This document shows positions 15,571-25,584 of a stretch of DNA of 64,000 bases, one piece after another. The notes under the pieces were generated by a model. It did no database searches, had not been told where the DNA came from, and saw only the letters and a list, made by a program, of their open reading frames with translations. A program made the translations under genes and the position numbers. Position 1 is the stretch's first letter; the number at the start of each line of letters is the position of its first letter. Source of the stretch: CALBPI01 sp039821605 (GTDB lineage: Bacteria; Pseudomonadota; Gammaproteobacteria; Steroidobacterales; Woeseiaceae); contig JBCBNV010000002.1 in NCBI GenBank assembly GCA_039821605.1, forward strand, positions 186,001 through 250,000. The letters are read 5' to 3'.

Positions 15571-17826
15571 TCAGCGTTGGGCGGTCGCCGTATTGGGGCC
15601 TGCGCCGGCAATGGCCTCGCGCGCGTGGCTCGCGAACTTGGGCGCCTTCATGTAACCGACGACCTGGTAACCCGGTCGCTCGACGCCGTCAGGGCCGAAG
15701 AAGATGATCGAGGGCGGGCCGTAGAGGCCGAACCGGTCCAACAGCGCCTTGTCCGCGGCGTCGTTGGCCGTGACGTCGGCCTGCAGCAGGATCGTGTTGG
15801 ACAGCACGTCACCAACCTGCGCGTCGGTGAACGTGTACTTCTCCATCTCCTTGCACGACGGACACCAGTCGGCGTAGAAGTCGAGCATGACGGGGCGCCC
15901 ATTGGCGCTGGCATCCGCCACAGCCCGGTCGAGGTCTTCGACGGTCTTGATGCGCACGAACTCAAGCTCGTGCGATTCAGCAGCCGCACCACCGCCCGCC
16001 TGAGCCAGGACCGAACCCTTGAACGGCTGCAGCGGATCCTCGCCACCGGCGAGACCGCCGATAAACAGGGTTGCGCCGTAGAGCGCGCCAAGCACCGTGA
16101 TGGCCTTGCCGACCCGGCGACCACCCGACGACTCGGGCGTCAGCGGGGTCATCGCGCCAAGGAAAATGGCGGCGACCACAATGAGCACCGCCCAGGCCAG
16201 CATGATGACCTCGCCCGGCAGCAGGCGCGAGAGCATGTAGATGGCCACGCCCAGCATGATGAAACCGAAGGTCTGCTTGACGGTTTCCATCCAGGGCCCG
16301 ACCTTGGGCATCAGTCGGCCCGCGGAGGCGCCGACGAGGAGCAGTGGCGTACCCATGCCCATGGACATGGCAAACAGTGCCGAGGCGCCGCGAGCGACGT
16401 CACCCGTCTCCGCGATCACGGCCAGGGCTGCAACCAGAGGCGGTGCCACGCAGGCGGTCACGACAAGCGATGACAGCGAGCCCATGACGAAGGCGCCGAC
16501 AGCGGTACCCGCCTTCTGGTCGTTGCTGATCGTTGCGATCCTGGACTGAATGGCCGATGGCATCTGCAGCTCAAACAGGCCGAACATGCTCATGGCCAGA
16601 ACCACGAACAGGCCCGCAAACGTGATGAGAATCCAGGGCTGCTGGAAAAAGGTTGCCGCCTGCGTGCCACCGAAGGCCGCGAAGGCGGCACCGGCAACGG
16701 TGTAGGTGAGCGCCATGCCCAGCACGTAGAGCAGCGCGAGGAAGAAGCCGCGACCGGCGGAGGTGTTCTCGCCCTCGCCCGAAATGATGCCCGACAGGAT
16801 CGGCACCATCGGCAGGACGCACGGGGTCAGTGACAGCAGCAGGCCCAGACCGAAGAAGGTACCCAGTACGACAATCAGATTGCCACCGCTGATGAGCGAC
16901 GCGAGCCGCGACTGCTCCGAGACGGGACCCGGATTCGCGGCTGCCGCGCCCGACGCATCCCCGACGGTAATGCTGCCCGCAGGCACACTGATATCAAAGG
17001 TCCGCGACATGACCGGGTAGCAGATGCCGTCTTCGGCGCAGCCCTGGTAGCTGAGCGTCAGTTGCTGCACCGACGCTTCGGCCGCGCTGCGGATGAGCGG
17101 TACGGTGATGAACGCCGCGTTGTAATAGACGGTGGTGTCGCCGAAGTACTCGTCGGACTTGGGCTCGCCCGGGGGCATCGCGAGTGGGCCGGACGTGTAG
17201 TCGGCGCTGCCAAACTCGGCCTTGATCGACTCGCTGTAGAGGTAGTAGCCGGGCGCAATCTGGAAGCCGACCTCGAGGCTGTCGCCGCCAACGCGCGTGA
17301 CGCGCGGCTGGAACGCCTGTTCGGGTGGCAGGAAATTATCGGGGCTCGGGCCACCGAACGGCAGCGACTTGGCCGCGGCCGGTGCGTTGCTCGCGAGCGT
17401 CAGCGTGGCGCGCTGCGTGGTCGGCGGGAAGCAGATGCCGTAGCTCTTCGAGCAGCCCTGCGAGCGAATGACCAGCGTCGCCGCCCCGGCGTCGCCGGCG
17501 TAGGGCAGGCGCACCTGAAAGTCGTCGGTGTAGATCTGCTGTTCGCCGAAAAACTCGTCCGAGTAGTCGACGCCGCGGGGCAGGAACGGCTCCTCAAGCG
17601 TCGCGCTCGAGTCTTCGAGCGAGAACTCGAGCTTCTCCTTGTAAAGGTAGTAGCCGTCGACGACGCGCCAGTCGACGACGATCTCGCCGCCGTCCTCGCT
17701 GACAGCGAAGGTAAAGGCCTCTTCGGCACGCAGCAGGTCGTCCTGCGCCTGGGCGGGCACAAGGGCTACGAGCATCAGCGCGAGCCAGGTCGCGAACAGT
17801 CGGGTCATCGTCATGGATCGATTCAT
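15571..17826 (-). CDS. dsbD: Thiol:disulfide interchange protein DsbD with duplicated N-terminal domain
   Basis: Transfers electrons from cytoplasmic thioredoxin across the inner membrane to periplasmic thiol proteins. Order of domains: signal peptide (TRLFATWLALMLVALVPAQA), two DsbD-alpha-like domains each with a Cys pair (QGCSKSYGICFPP near 120 and QGCAEDGICYPV near 255), eight or so membrane segments with the redox cysteines in LTPCVLPMVPI and VTACVAPPLV, then a C-terminal thioredoxin domain with YADWCPSCKEME. E. coli DsbD has a single alpha domain, so this one is longer (~750 residues). Several ATGs compete (17844, 17826, 17814, 17808); the signal peptide fits any of the last three. A TlpA-like gene follows. 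Confidence 0.93.
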   Translation of the reverse strand: MNRSMTMTRLFATWLALMLVALVPAQAQDDLLRAEEAFTFAVSEDGGEIVVDWRVVDGYYLYKEKLEFSLEDSSATLEEPFLPRGVDYSDEFFGEQQIYTDDFQVRLPYAGDAGAATLVIRSQGCSKSYGICFPPTTQRATLTLASNAPAAAKSLPFGGPSPDNFLPPEQAFQPRVTRVGGDSLEVGFQIAPGYYLYSESIKAEFGSADYTSGPLAMPPGEPKSDEYFGDTTVYYNAAFITVPLIRSAAEASVQQLTLSYQGCAEDGICYPVMSRTFDISVPAGSITVGDASGAAAANPGPVSEQSRLASLISGGNLIVVLGTFFGLGLLLSLTPCVLPMVPILSGIISGEGENTSAGRGFFLALLYVLGMALTYTVAGAAFAAFGGTQAATFFQQPWILITFAGLFVVLAMSMFGLFELQMPSAIQSRIATISNDQKAGTAVGAFVMGSLSSLVVTACVAPPLVAALAVIAETGDVARGASALFAMSMGMGTPLLLVGASAGRLMPKVGPWMETVKQTFGFIMLGVAIYMLSRLLPGEVIMLAWAVLIVVAAIFLGAMTPLTPESSGGRRVGKAITVLGALYGATLFIGGLAGGEDPLQPFKGSVLAQAGGGAAAESHELEFVRIKTVEDLDRAVADASANGRPVMLDFYADWCPSCKEMEKYTFTDAQVGDVLSNTILLQADVTANDAADKALLDRFGLYGPPSIIFFGPDGVERPGYQVVGYMKAPKFASHAREAIAGAGPNTATAQR

Positions 17827-17930
17827 GCGGCCGAAGACCGGCAAAACAAGCAGTTGATTACCCCCAAGGATACCGCCGTGGGGCGCTCGGGGCGCGTCGG
17901 ACCTGCCGAATTGTGACCGGCTACCGGGGT

Positions 17931-17946
17931 GTCGCCAATTGGTGAC
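17931..17946. promoter_or_regulatory. 16-bp near-palindrome between dsbD and groES
   Basis: GTCGCCAATTGGTGAC is symmetrical except for one base pair (positions 4 and 13). It lies about 105 bases upstream of dsbD and 18 bases upstream of the groES -35 box, in the divergent gap. It looks like a dimeric regulator site; no regulator can be named. Confidence 0.4.
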
Positions 17947-17964
17947 GCCGCGGTGCCGCGGGTC

Positions 17965-17992
17965 TTGAAATCGCGGGCCCCATCCCTATCAT
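17965..17992 (+). promoter_or_regulatory. Sigma-70-type promoter of groES-groEL
   Basis: TTGAAA (17965-17970), a 16-base spacer and TATCAT (17987-17992), each five of six matches to the consensus. The CIRCE operator starts at the last base of the -10 box, so bound HrcA would cover the transcription start. A sigma-32 reading was considered but the CTTGAAA to CCCCAT spacing is only 7 bases. Confidence 0.75.
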
Positions 17993-18018
17993 TAGCACTC
18001 CCTTAGGCGGAGTGCTAA
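17992..18018. promoter_or_regulatory. CIRCE operator (HrcA binding site)
   Basis: TTAGCACTC (17992-18000), nine bases, GAGTGCTAA (18010-18018): an exact match to the CIRCE consensus TTAGCACTC-N9-GAGTGCTAA. It shows that groES-groEL is repressed by HrcA and induced by heat or misfolding stress. The hrcA gene is not in the window. Confidence 0.97.
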
Positions 18019-18085
18019 CAGCTGCACCCGCCAGGAACGATTTTTGACTCTGAAAATCAATCACTTAGTTCAAGGAGACTCATCG

Positions 18086-18376
18086 ATGAACATTCGTCCG
18101 CTGCATGATCGCGTCATCATCAAGCGCATGGAGGAAGAGCGTACGTCGCCCGGCGGCATCGTAATTCCCGACGCGGCTACCGAGAAACCGATCAAGGGCG
18201 AGGTCGTTGCCGTTGGTAACGGCAAGATCCAGGAAAACGGTGACGTCCGCGCGCTGGACGTGAAGGTTGGCGACAAAGTGCTGTTCGGCAAGTACAGCGG
18301 CACCGAAGTCAAGGTCGACGGCGAAGAACTGCTCGTGATGAAGGAAGACGACATCATGGCGGTTGTTGAGGGTTAA
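18086..18376 (+). CDS. groES: Co-chaperonin GroES
   Basis: Ten-kDa co-chaperonin that caps the GroEL ring. Starts MNIRPLHDRVIIKR at the ATG at 18086, with an AAGGAG ribosome site at 18072-18077; 96 residues, the normal size. The mobile-loop region EERTSPGGIVIPDAATEKP (about residues 16-34) and the C-terminal VMKEDDIMAVVEG are family-typical. It is followed by groEL after 59 bases and shares the CIRCE-controlled promoter. Confidence 0.98.
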   Translation: MNIRPLHDRVIIKRMEEERTSPGGIVIPDAATEKPIKGEVVAVGNGKIQENGDVRALDVKVGDKVLFGKYSGTEVKVDGEELLVMKEDDIMAVVEG

Positions 18377-18435
18377 GCCCGCGCCACCCGAACCTCCCCT
18401 ATTCGAATCAGCATTCTCAATTAAGGAACAAAACA

Positions 18436-20076
18436 ATGGCTGCTAAAGAAGTCCGTTTTGGTGACGACGCCCGTCACAAAATGTTCGCTGGCGTGAACAC
18501 GCTGGCCAACGCCGTCAAGGTCACGCTGGGCCCCAAGGGTCGCAACGTCGTCCTCGACAAGAGCTTTGGTGCTCCGACCGTCACGAAAGACGGTGTCTCT
18601 GTCGCCAAGGAAATCGAGCTCGAAGACAAGTTCGAAAACATGGGCGCCCAGATGGTGAAAGAAGTCGCGTCGCAGACGTCGGACGTTGCCGGCGACGGCA
18701 CGACCACGGCGACGGTTCTGGCCCAGGCCATCCTGCGCGAAGGGCTCAAGGCCGTTGCCGCCGGCATGAACCCCATGGACCTGAAGCGCGGTATCGACAA
18801 GGCTGCCGGCAAGCTCGTCGGTGAACTGCAGGGTCTCTCGCGTCCTTGCGAAGACGACAGCGCCATCGCGCAGGTCGGCACGATCTCGGCCAACAGCGAC
18901 GCTGAAATCGGTACGATCATCGCCGAAGCCATGCAGAAGGTTGGCAAAGAAGGCGTGATCACCGTTGAAGAAGGCTCGGGCCTCGACAACGAACTGGACG
19001 TCGTCGAAGGCATGCAGTTCGACCGCGGCTACCTCTCGCCTTACTTCATCAACAACCAGGCCAGCCAGTCCGCGGAACTCGAAAACCCGTTCATCCTGCT
19101 CTTCGACAAGAAGATCTCGAACATCCGTGACCTGCTGCCGCTGCTCGAAGGTGTTGCCAAAGCCGGCCGTCCGCTCGTCATCATCGCTGAAGACGTGGAA
19201 GGCGAGGCCCTGGCCACGCTGGTCGTCAACAACATCCGCGGCATCGTCAAGGTTGCTGCCGTCAAGGCACCGGGCTTCGGTGATCGCCGCAAGGCCATGC
19301 TGCAGGACATCGCGATCCTGACGGGCGGCCAGGTGATCTCGGAAGAAGTCGGCCTCTCGCTCGAGAAGGCGACGCTCGAAGACCTCGGCGAAGCCAAGAA
19401 GGTCCAGATTTCGAAAGAGAACTCGACGATCATCGACGGCGCTGGCGCTGCCAACGACATCAAGGGCCGCGTTGACCAGATCAACCGCGAAATTGAAGAG
19501 TCGAGCTCGGACTACGACCGCGAGAAGCTGCAGGAACGCGTGGCCAAGCTGGCCGGCGGTGTTGCCGTGATCAAGGTCGGTGCTGCCACCGAAGTCGAAA
19601 TGAAAGAGAAGAAGGCTCGCGTCGAAGACGCGCTGCACGCCACGCGTGCTGCGGTCGAAGAAGGCGTGGTACCGGGCGGCGGCGTGGCACTCATTCGCGC
19701 AGTCCGTTCGGCCGGCGACTTCGAAGGCGACAACGCCGATCAGAACGTGGGCATCAGCATCCTGCGTCGCGCCGTTGAAGAGCCGCTTCGCCAGATCGTT
19801 TCGAACGCGGGCGGCGACGCCTCGGTCGTACTGAACGCAGTCGCGGACGGCGAAGGTAACTACGGTTACAACGCTGCCACGGGCGAGTACGGCGACATGA
19901 TCGAAGCCGGCATCCTGGACCCGACGAAGGTCACGCGTTTCGCACTGCAGAACGCGGCCTCGGTCTCGGGCCTGCTGCTGACGACGGAAGCCATGGTCGC
20001 AGACATGCCTCAGGACGATGCCATGCCGGCCGCGGGCGGCATGCCCGACATGGGCGGCATGGGCGGCATGATGTAA
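18436..20076 (+). CDS. groEL: Chaperonin GroEL
   Basis: Sixty-kDa chaperonin, 546 residues. Seen: MAAKEVRFGDDARHKMFAGVN at the N-terminus, VTLGPKGRNVVLDKSFGAP near residue 27-45, ATP-site GDGTTTATVLAQAI near 86-99, and the glycine/methionine-rich tail ending GGMPDMGGMGGMM that lines the folding cavity. The codon choice is visibly more restricted than in neighbouring genes (many GAA, AAG, GTC and CTG codons), as expected for a highly expressed gene. An AAGGAAC ribosome site precedes the ATG. A strong terminator follows at 20119-20150. Confidence 0.98.
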   Translation: MAAKEVRFGDDARHKMFAGVNTLANAVKVTLGPKGRNVVLDKSFGAPTVTKDGVSVAKEIELEDKFENMGAQMVKEVASQTSDVAGDGTTTATVLAQAILREGLKAVAAGMNPMDLKRGIDKAAGKLVGELQGLSRPCEDDSAIAQVGTISANSDAEIGTIIAEAMQKVGKEGVITVEEGSGLDNELDVVEGMQFDRGYLSPYFINNQASQSAELENPFILLFDKKISNIRDLLPLLEGVAKAGRPLVIIAEDVEGEALATLVVNNIRGIVKVAAVKAPGFGDRRKAMLQDIAILTGGQVISEEVGLSLEKATLEDLGEAKKVQISKENSTIIDGAGAANDIKGRVDQINREIEESSSDYDREKLQERVAKLAGGVAVIKVGAATEVEMKEKKARVEDALHATRAAVEEGVVPGGGVALIRAVRSAGDFEGDNADQNVGISILRRAVEEPLRQIVSNAGGDASVVLNAVADGEGNYGYNAATGEYGDMIEAGILDPTKVTRFALQNAASVSGLLLTTEAMVADMPQDDAMPAAGGMPDMGGMGGMM

Positions 20077-20118
20077 GACGCCGTACCCAGCGGTACGGAT
20101 CGATACATCGATCGTCAG

Positions 20119-20150
20119 GAGGCCCCGTTTCGACGGGGCCTCTTTTTTTT
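20119..20150 (+). terminator. Intrinsic terminator after groEL
   Basis: GAGGCCCCGT (20119-20128), loop TTCG, ACGGGGCCTC (20133-20142), then eight T residues (20143-20150). A perfect 10-bp stem with a stable tetraloop and U tract: a textbook Rho-independent terminator for the groES-groEL transcript. Confidence 0.96.
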
Positions 20151-20187
20151 GGCCTCAATTTCCTGGTCCGGCTGCCGCTTTCCTGAT

Positions 20188-22006
<1,819 letters not shown>

Positions 22007-22026
<20 letters not shown>

Positions 22027-22963
22027 CCGCAGTGATGAAATCCGTGATTGCCTCGGCCACGCCGTCCGCCAGCGGTAAGTCGGGGTCGGAGTAGCTCGGC
22101 ATCTGCTCGGGCTGGGTGCCCGACACCATTTTCAACACGTGATTCATGCCCTCGATGACCACGAGCCTGGCGTCGGGGTTGGCGGCCGCCAGCGCTTCGC
22201 CGTTGCTGACGTCGACCTGGATGTCCGTGGTGCCGTAAATGAGCAGCAACGGTTCGTCGATGTTTGCGGCCTGCTTCGGCGGGTCGTACTGGAACCAGGA
22301 CACGAGGTAGGGCTGCACGCTCTTGCGGAACAGTACGCCCAGTTGCGTGGGCGGGTCCTCGACGAGTTCGCCGGCGCGAAGCGCATCGAGCGTGCGTACG
22401 CTGTCCTCAAACAGTTTCGGCGGAATCTGCTGCGCAAGCTGGCGCGCAATGAGATCGGCGGGGTGTTCGCCGGGACCCGCGAGTACGGCGACGCCGGCGA
22501 ACGTCGCGCGCTCGGCTGCCGTCAACGCGATCTGACCGCCTTCGCTGTGACCGATGAGGAACACGGGGAGGTCCATGCGCGCTTCGAGGAATTCGGCGAG
22601 CTTCACGGCGTCGTCGGCGAAGTGATCGAAGCGCAGGTCGGCTTCGATGATGTCCGGGTTCGCGCTTTCGCCGATCATGCGCTTGTCGTAGCGCAGTGAC
22701 GCGACGCGTTTGTTGGCCAATGCCTCGGCCAGGTAGCGCAGGCTGTTGTTCTTGCCGGGCAGGATGGCGGAGTTGCCATCGCGGTCCGTGGGACCCGAAC
22801 CCGAGATGATGACGGCGGCCGCGATGGGATCGCGGCGCGGCAGCTCGAGCGTGCCGTGGAGTTTCGTGTCGCCGACATCAACGACAACGGCCTCATCGCG
22901 CGCGGCGGCCGGCATCGCCAGCAGCAATGCCGCGGCAGCCACCAGGGCAGTGCGACTATTCAT
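22007..22963 (-). CDS. Exported alpha/beta hydrolase
   Basis: A 318-residue serine hydrolase with a cleavable signal peptide (NSRTALVAAAALLLAMPAAARD). Mature part: IISGSGPTDRDGN (oxyanion region) near residue 55, the nucleophile elbow LIGHSEGGQIALTAAER near 155, ILLIYGTTDIQVDVSNGE-like segment carrying the acidic residue near 255, and GMNHVLK with the catalytic His near 280. This is the pattern of secreted dienelactone-hydrolase/peptidase-like proteins; the substrate is unknown. Its start overlaps the stop of the SdpI-like gene by 8 bases, making it the third gene of an ArsR-controlled operon. Confidence 0.84.
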
Positions 22964-23636
22964 GCGGCACCTCCTCGAGCGTGTCGTCGTCGGGCCCGAA
23001 GCCCTCGATGCGGCGGTAGGCGATGAACGAGTAAACGACGGGCGCGAGACCGGCAATCAGCGACAGGGCCACGACGGCTTCGATGCCGAGGCCGATAAGC
23101 GGTGTGACCATGAGCAGCGCGCCCGCGCCCACGAACAGGTAGCCGCCGAGCCGGTGCGTGCGCGCCCAGACTTCGTCGCTGGCGAGCGTCCATGGCGTGC
23201 GGATGCCGATGAAGAAATTCTTTCTGATCTTGCCCATGTAGTTGCCGAGCACGATGAGCAGCAGGCCCGTGGCGATGGGCACGATGGTCTCGACGGACAG
23301 CTCGTGGCCGAAGCCTGCGGCAAGGATGATGCCACCCATGCCGACCATGAAGGCGACGAGCACGACCTGGATTACGTTGACGACGTCCTGGAAGCTGTCG
23401 GTGCGAAAGCCGCGCGGCGAGATGACGGGGATCAGCCACATCAAAAGCAGGATGCCCGCCGCCAGTGCCGGGCCCATGATCGCGGCGGTGAGACGGTCTG
23501 AGTAGCCGTCGATGTCGCCGGCGGCATTCCAGTGCGTGGGCACCTGGTCGGGCAGGTTGGGGTAGGCGAGCACGCTCGCGAGGATGGCGCCCGCAACCAG
23601 CAGCAGGCTGATGATGTTGGCGAACTTACGACTCAT
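22956..23636 (-). CDS. SdpI-family membrane protein
   Basis: A 226-residue inner membrane protein with an N-terminal DUF1648 module (LPDQVPTHWNAAGDIDGYSDR, residues ~29-49) and the SdpI signature KNFFIGIRTPWTLASDEVWARTHRLGG near residues 145-170. About six hydrophobic segments. In Bacillus subtilis SdpI confers immunity to the SdpC toxin and sequesters the ArsR-type regulator SdpR; the same sdpR-sdpI pairing is seen here, though no SdpC-like toxin gene is present. The ATG at 23636 overlaps the end of the regulator gene by 11 bases. Confidence 0.87.
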   Translation of the reverse strand: MSRKFANIISLLLVAGAILASVLAYPNLPDQVPTHWNAAGDIDGYSDRLTAAIMGPALAAGILLLMWLIPVISPRGFRTDSFQDVVNVIQVVLVAFMVGMGGIILAAGFGHELSVETIVPIATGLLLIVLGNYMGKIRKNFFIGIRTPWTLASDEVWARTHRLGGYLFVGAGALLMVTPLIGLGIEAVVALSLIAGLAPVVYSFIAYRRIEGFGPDDDTLEEVPHE

Positions 23637-23916
23637 CGGTGGTCTCCGTGGACTTCGGGCGCAGCAGCTCCATAAGGAGGCCGGCTGCGTCTTCAAGCAC
23701 GCTCGTGTTGAGCGAGTAAACGATGTGTTGCCCGCGCCGCTCCGTACGCACGAGTTCGGCCTGCTTGAGCAGGTTGAAGTGGTGCGACAGCGACGCCCGG
23801 GTGATTGGAAAGTGCTCTGCGATGTCGCCCGCGGGCAGCGAACCCTCACGCAGCAAGCGCAGGATCTCGCGGCGGGTGGGGTCGGCCAGGGCTTTGAACA
23901 GATGTTGTGCGGGCAT
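23626..23916 (-). CDS. ArsR/SdpR-type transcriptional regulator
   Basis: A 96-residue winged-helix repressor. HLFKALADPTRREILRLLREG opens the domain and SLPAGDIAEHFPITRASLSHHFNLLKQAELVRTERRGQHIVYSLN contains the helix-turn-helix and wing. It lacks the Cys pairs of metal sensors, matching the SdpR rather than the ArsR branch. Start at ATG 23916 is preferred to an upstream one because it gives the canonical MPAQHLFKALADPTRR beginning. A 16-bp palindrome 13 bases upstream (23930-23945) is the probable autoregulatory operator of the three-gene operon. Confidence 0.88.
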   Translation of the reverse strand: MPAQHLFKALADPTRREILRLLREGSLPAGDIAEHFPITRASLSHHFNLLKQAELVRTERRGQHIVYSLNTSVLEDAAGLLMELLRPKSTETTDES

Positions 23917-23929
23917 GGCAATAAGATAA

Positions 23930-23945
23930 TTAGATAAATATCTAA
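23930..23945. promoter_or_regulatory. Palindromic operator upstream of the sdpR-like gene
   Basis: TTAGATAAATATCTAA: arms TTAGATA and TATCTAA around two central A residues, a perfect AT-rich palindrome in a GC-rich setting, 13 bases before the regulator's ATG. Location and symmetry fit binding by the ArsR-type protein it precedes. Confidence 0.65.
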
Positions 23946-23979
23946 ATACAAGTCCCGGGCTCGATTTCAACGGCGGCGG

Positions 23980-23985
23980 TACACT
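23980..23985 (+). promoter_or_regulatory. -10-like TACACT upstream of the EamA gene
   Basis: TACACT lies exactly six bases before the ATG of an 18-codon reading frame (23992), the same spacing as the TATACT before 11485. It could start a leaderless message for that small frame and the EamA gene. No good -35 box was found. Confidence 0.35.
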
Positions 23986-23991
23986 ACCCAG

Positions 23992-24048
23992 ATGCCCGCC
24001 ACACCTGACATGCCGCCCCTGCGCGGGCTCACGCTGCGCGGCATCTAA
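23992..24048 (+). CDS. Possible 18-codon leader peptide before the EamA gene
   Basis: A short frame reads MPATPDMPPLRGLTLRGI and stops two bases before the EamA start codon at 24051. It would begin right after the -10-like TACACT. The near-contact of stop and start suggests translational coupling. It is too short to have coding statistics and may be meaningless. Confidence 0.25.
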   Translation: MPATPDMPPLRGLTLRGI

Positions 24049-24050
24049 AC

Positions 24051-24953
24051 ATGCTGGCCAACCCGGTTTTGCGGCTGCTGGCGGGCGCCGCGCTGATCAG
24101 TTTTTCGCCCGTGTTCGTGGCACTCGTGTCGGTGTCATCGACGAACAGCGCGTTCTACCGCGTGGCCATCGGCGGCGTGATCCTCACAGGCTGGATGCTG
24201 GCCACGGGCGGCTGGCGTCGGCCGCGCGCGGCTGTGTTTACCATGTTGCTGCTGGGCGCCGTGTGCTTCGCACTCGACCTCTGGTTTTGGCACAAGAGCA
24301 TCATCTACGTCGGGCCCGGGCTCGCGACGCTGCTGGCCAACTTCCAGGTGTTCGTGATGACGGCTGCTGGCTTCGTGCTGCTCGGACAGCGGCCGACCGT
24401 TGCGCAGCTCATCTCGATTCCCATGGCGCTGGCCGGGCTCGGGCTCATCGTTGGTGTTGACTGGTCGGTGTTGAGCGCCGAGTACCGGCTTGGTGTCATC
24501 TTCGGGCTGGCCACGGCCGCCTGCTACGCCGCCTACCTGCTGTGCTTCCGGCACGCGCAGTCAATGTCCCGGTCGCTGCCCACAGCGCTCCCGGTGCGCG
24601 AGCTTGCCATCGTGTCGTTGGCGTCCGCGGCCTTCCTCGCGGGTGTCGCGGGAGTTGAAGGTGAGTCGCTCGCCATTCCGACGCTCAAGGACGCGGGCTG
24701 GCTCGTGGCCTACGCGTTGTTCGCGCACATCTTCGGCTGGCTGCTCATCGCAAGCAGCCTCGCGCATGTGCCCGCAGCGCTCATCGGGCTGTCACTGCTC
24801 ATCCAGCCGCTTCTCAGTTTCGTCTGGGATGTGCTGCTCTTCGACCGCCCTGTGACCACGCCCGAGGTGGCGGGGGCCGCCCTTGCGCTTGTTGCGATTT
24901 ACCTTGGTGCGCGCCAGCCGGGCCGTAACGGCCGTAATCGAGCTGTGGGATAA
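24051..24953 (+). CDS. EamA/DMT-family transporter
   Basis: A 300-residue inner membrane protein with ten hydrophobic segments arranged as two EamA repeats. Typical features: NSAFYRVAIGGVILTGWML near the end of TM2, YVGPGLATLLANFQVFVMTAAGFVLLGQRP in the first repeat and AHVPAALIGLSLLIQPLLSFVWDVLLFDRP in the second. The family exports amino acids, nucleotides or other metabolites; the substrate is unknown. It has no clear ribosome site of its own. Its stop lies 7 bases before plsY, so it heads the plsY-birA-coaX-SPOR transcript. Confidence 0.87.
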   Translation: MLANPVLRLLAGAALISFSPVFVALVSVSSTNSAFYRVAIGGVILTGWMLATGGWRRPRAAVFTMLLLGAVCFALDLWFWHKSIIYVGPGLATLLANFQVFVMTAAGFVLLGQRPTVAQLISIPMALAGLGLIVGVDWSVLSAEYRLGVIFGLATAACYAAYLLCFRHAQSMSRSLPTALPVRELAIVSLASAAFLAGVAGVEGESLAIPTLKDAGWLVAYALFAHIFGWLLIASSLAHVPAALIGLSLLIQPLLSFVWDVLLFDRPVTTPEVAGAALALVAIYLGARQPGRNGRNRAVG

Positions 24954-24960
24954 TCGGGAG

Positions 24961-25584
24961 ATGACCGACGCCATCGTCAAGATCCTGCTCGCCTACGCCG
25001 CGGGCAGCATCATGGGCAGCCTGTTGCTGGGGCGTTTCCGCGCGCTCGACATCCGCAACATGGGCAGCGGCAACGCGGGCGCCACCAACGCGCTGCGCAG
25101 CGGCGGCAAGCTGTTCGCGCTGGGCGTCATGGTCATCGACGTGGGTAAGGGCGCGCTGGCAGCAGGCGTCATTCCGGGGCTCGCGCTGGGTCTCGGTGCC
25201 TCTCCGGCGTGGTTGCCCTTCGCCTGCGGTGGCGCAGCCGTGTTCGGACACTGCTACCCGCTGTTCCATGGCTTCCGGGGTGGCAAGGGTGCCGCGACGC
25301 TCGTAGGCACGTTTCTCGTGTTCGCGCCCATCCTCGTTGTGCCGCTGCTCGCGGTCTGGGTGGCCACGATCCTTGTTATCGGTTTCGTCGGTCTGGCCAC
25401 GATGATCACGGCGCACGCGGCGTGGGTGATCATCGCCGCGTTCTGGCTGCCCGAGCAGAACGCCCTGTTCGTCTACGCCCTCGTCATGGCCTGCTTCATC
25501 GTCTTCACGCACCGCTCGAACATCACCCGTATGCGCGAGGGCACCGAGTCGCGTCTCGGTCAGCTCTCTGTGTTTCGCAAATGA
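24961..25584 (+). CDS. plsY: Glycerol-3-phosphate acyltransferase PlsY
   Basis: Integral membrane enzyme that acylates glycerol 3-phosphate from acyl-phosphate, the first step of phospholipid synthesis. 207 residues with five to six hydrophobic segments. The three catalytic motifs are present: GSILL-like GSLLLGRF with NMGSGNAGATNALR (motif 1 region, ~residues 36-50), FGHCYPLFHGFRGGKGAATLVG (motif 2, ~96-117) and THRSNITRMREGTESRL (motif 3, ~183-199). The start is ATG 24961. Its stop overlaps the birA start (ATGA). Confidence 0.95.
   Translation: MTDAIVKILLAYAAGSIMGSLLLGRFRALDIRNMGSGNAGATNALRSGGKLFALGVMVIDVGKGALAAGVIPGLALGLGASPAWLPFACGGAAVFGHCYPLFHGFRGGKGAATLVGTFLVFAPILVVPLLAVWVATILVIGFVGLATMITAHAAWVIIAAFWLPEQNALFVYALVMACFIVFTHRSNITRMREGTESRLGQLSVFRK

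Noticed and set aside
17964..17983. Sigma-32 promoter for groES (CTTGAAA ... CCCCAT)
   Set aside because: The gap between the elements is only about 7 bases, whereas sigma-32 promoters need 11-15. The TTGAAA-16-TATCAT pair fits much better and agrees with CIRCE control.
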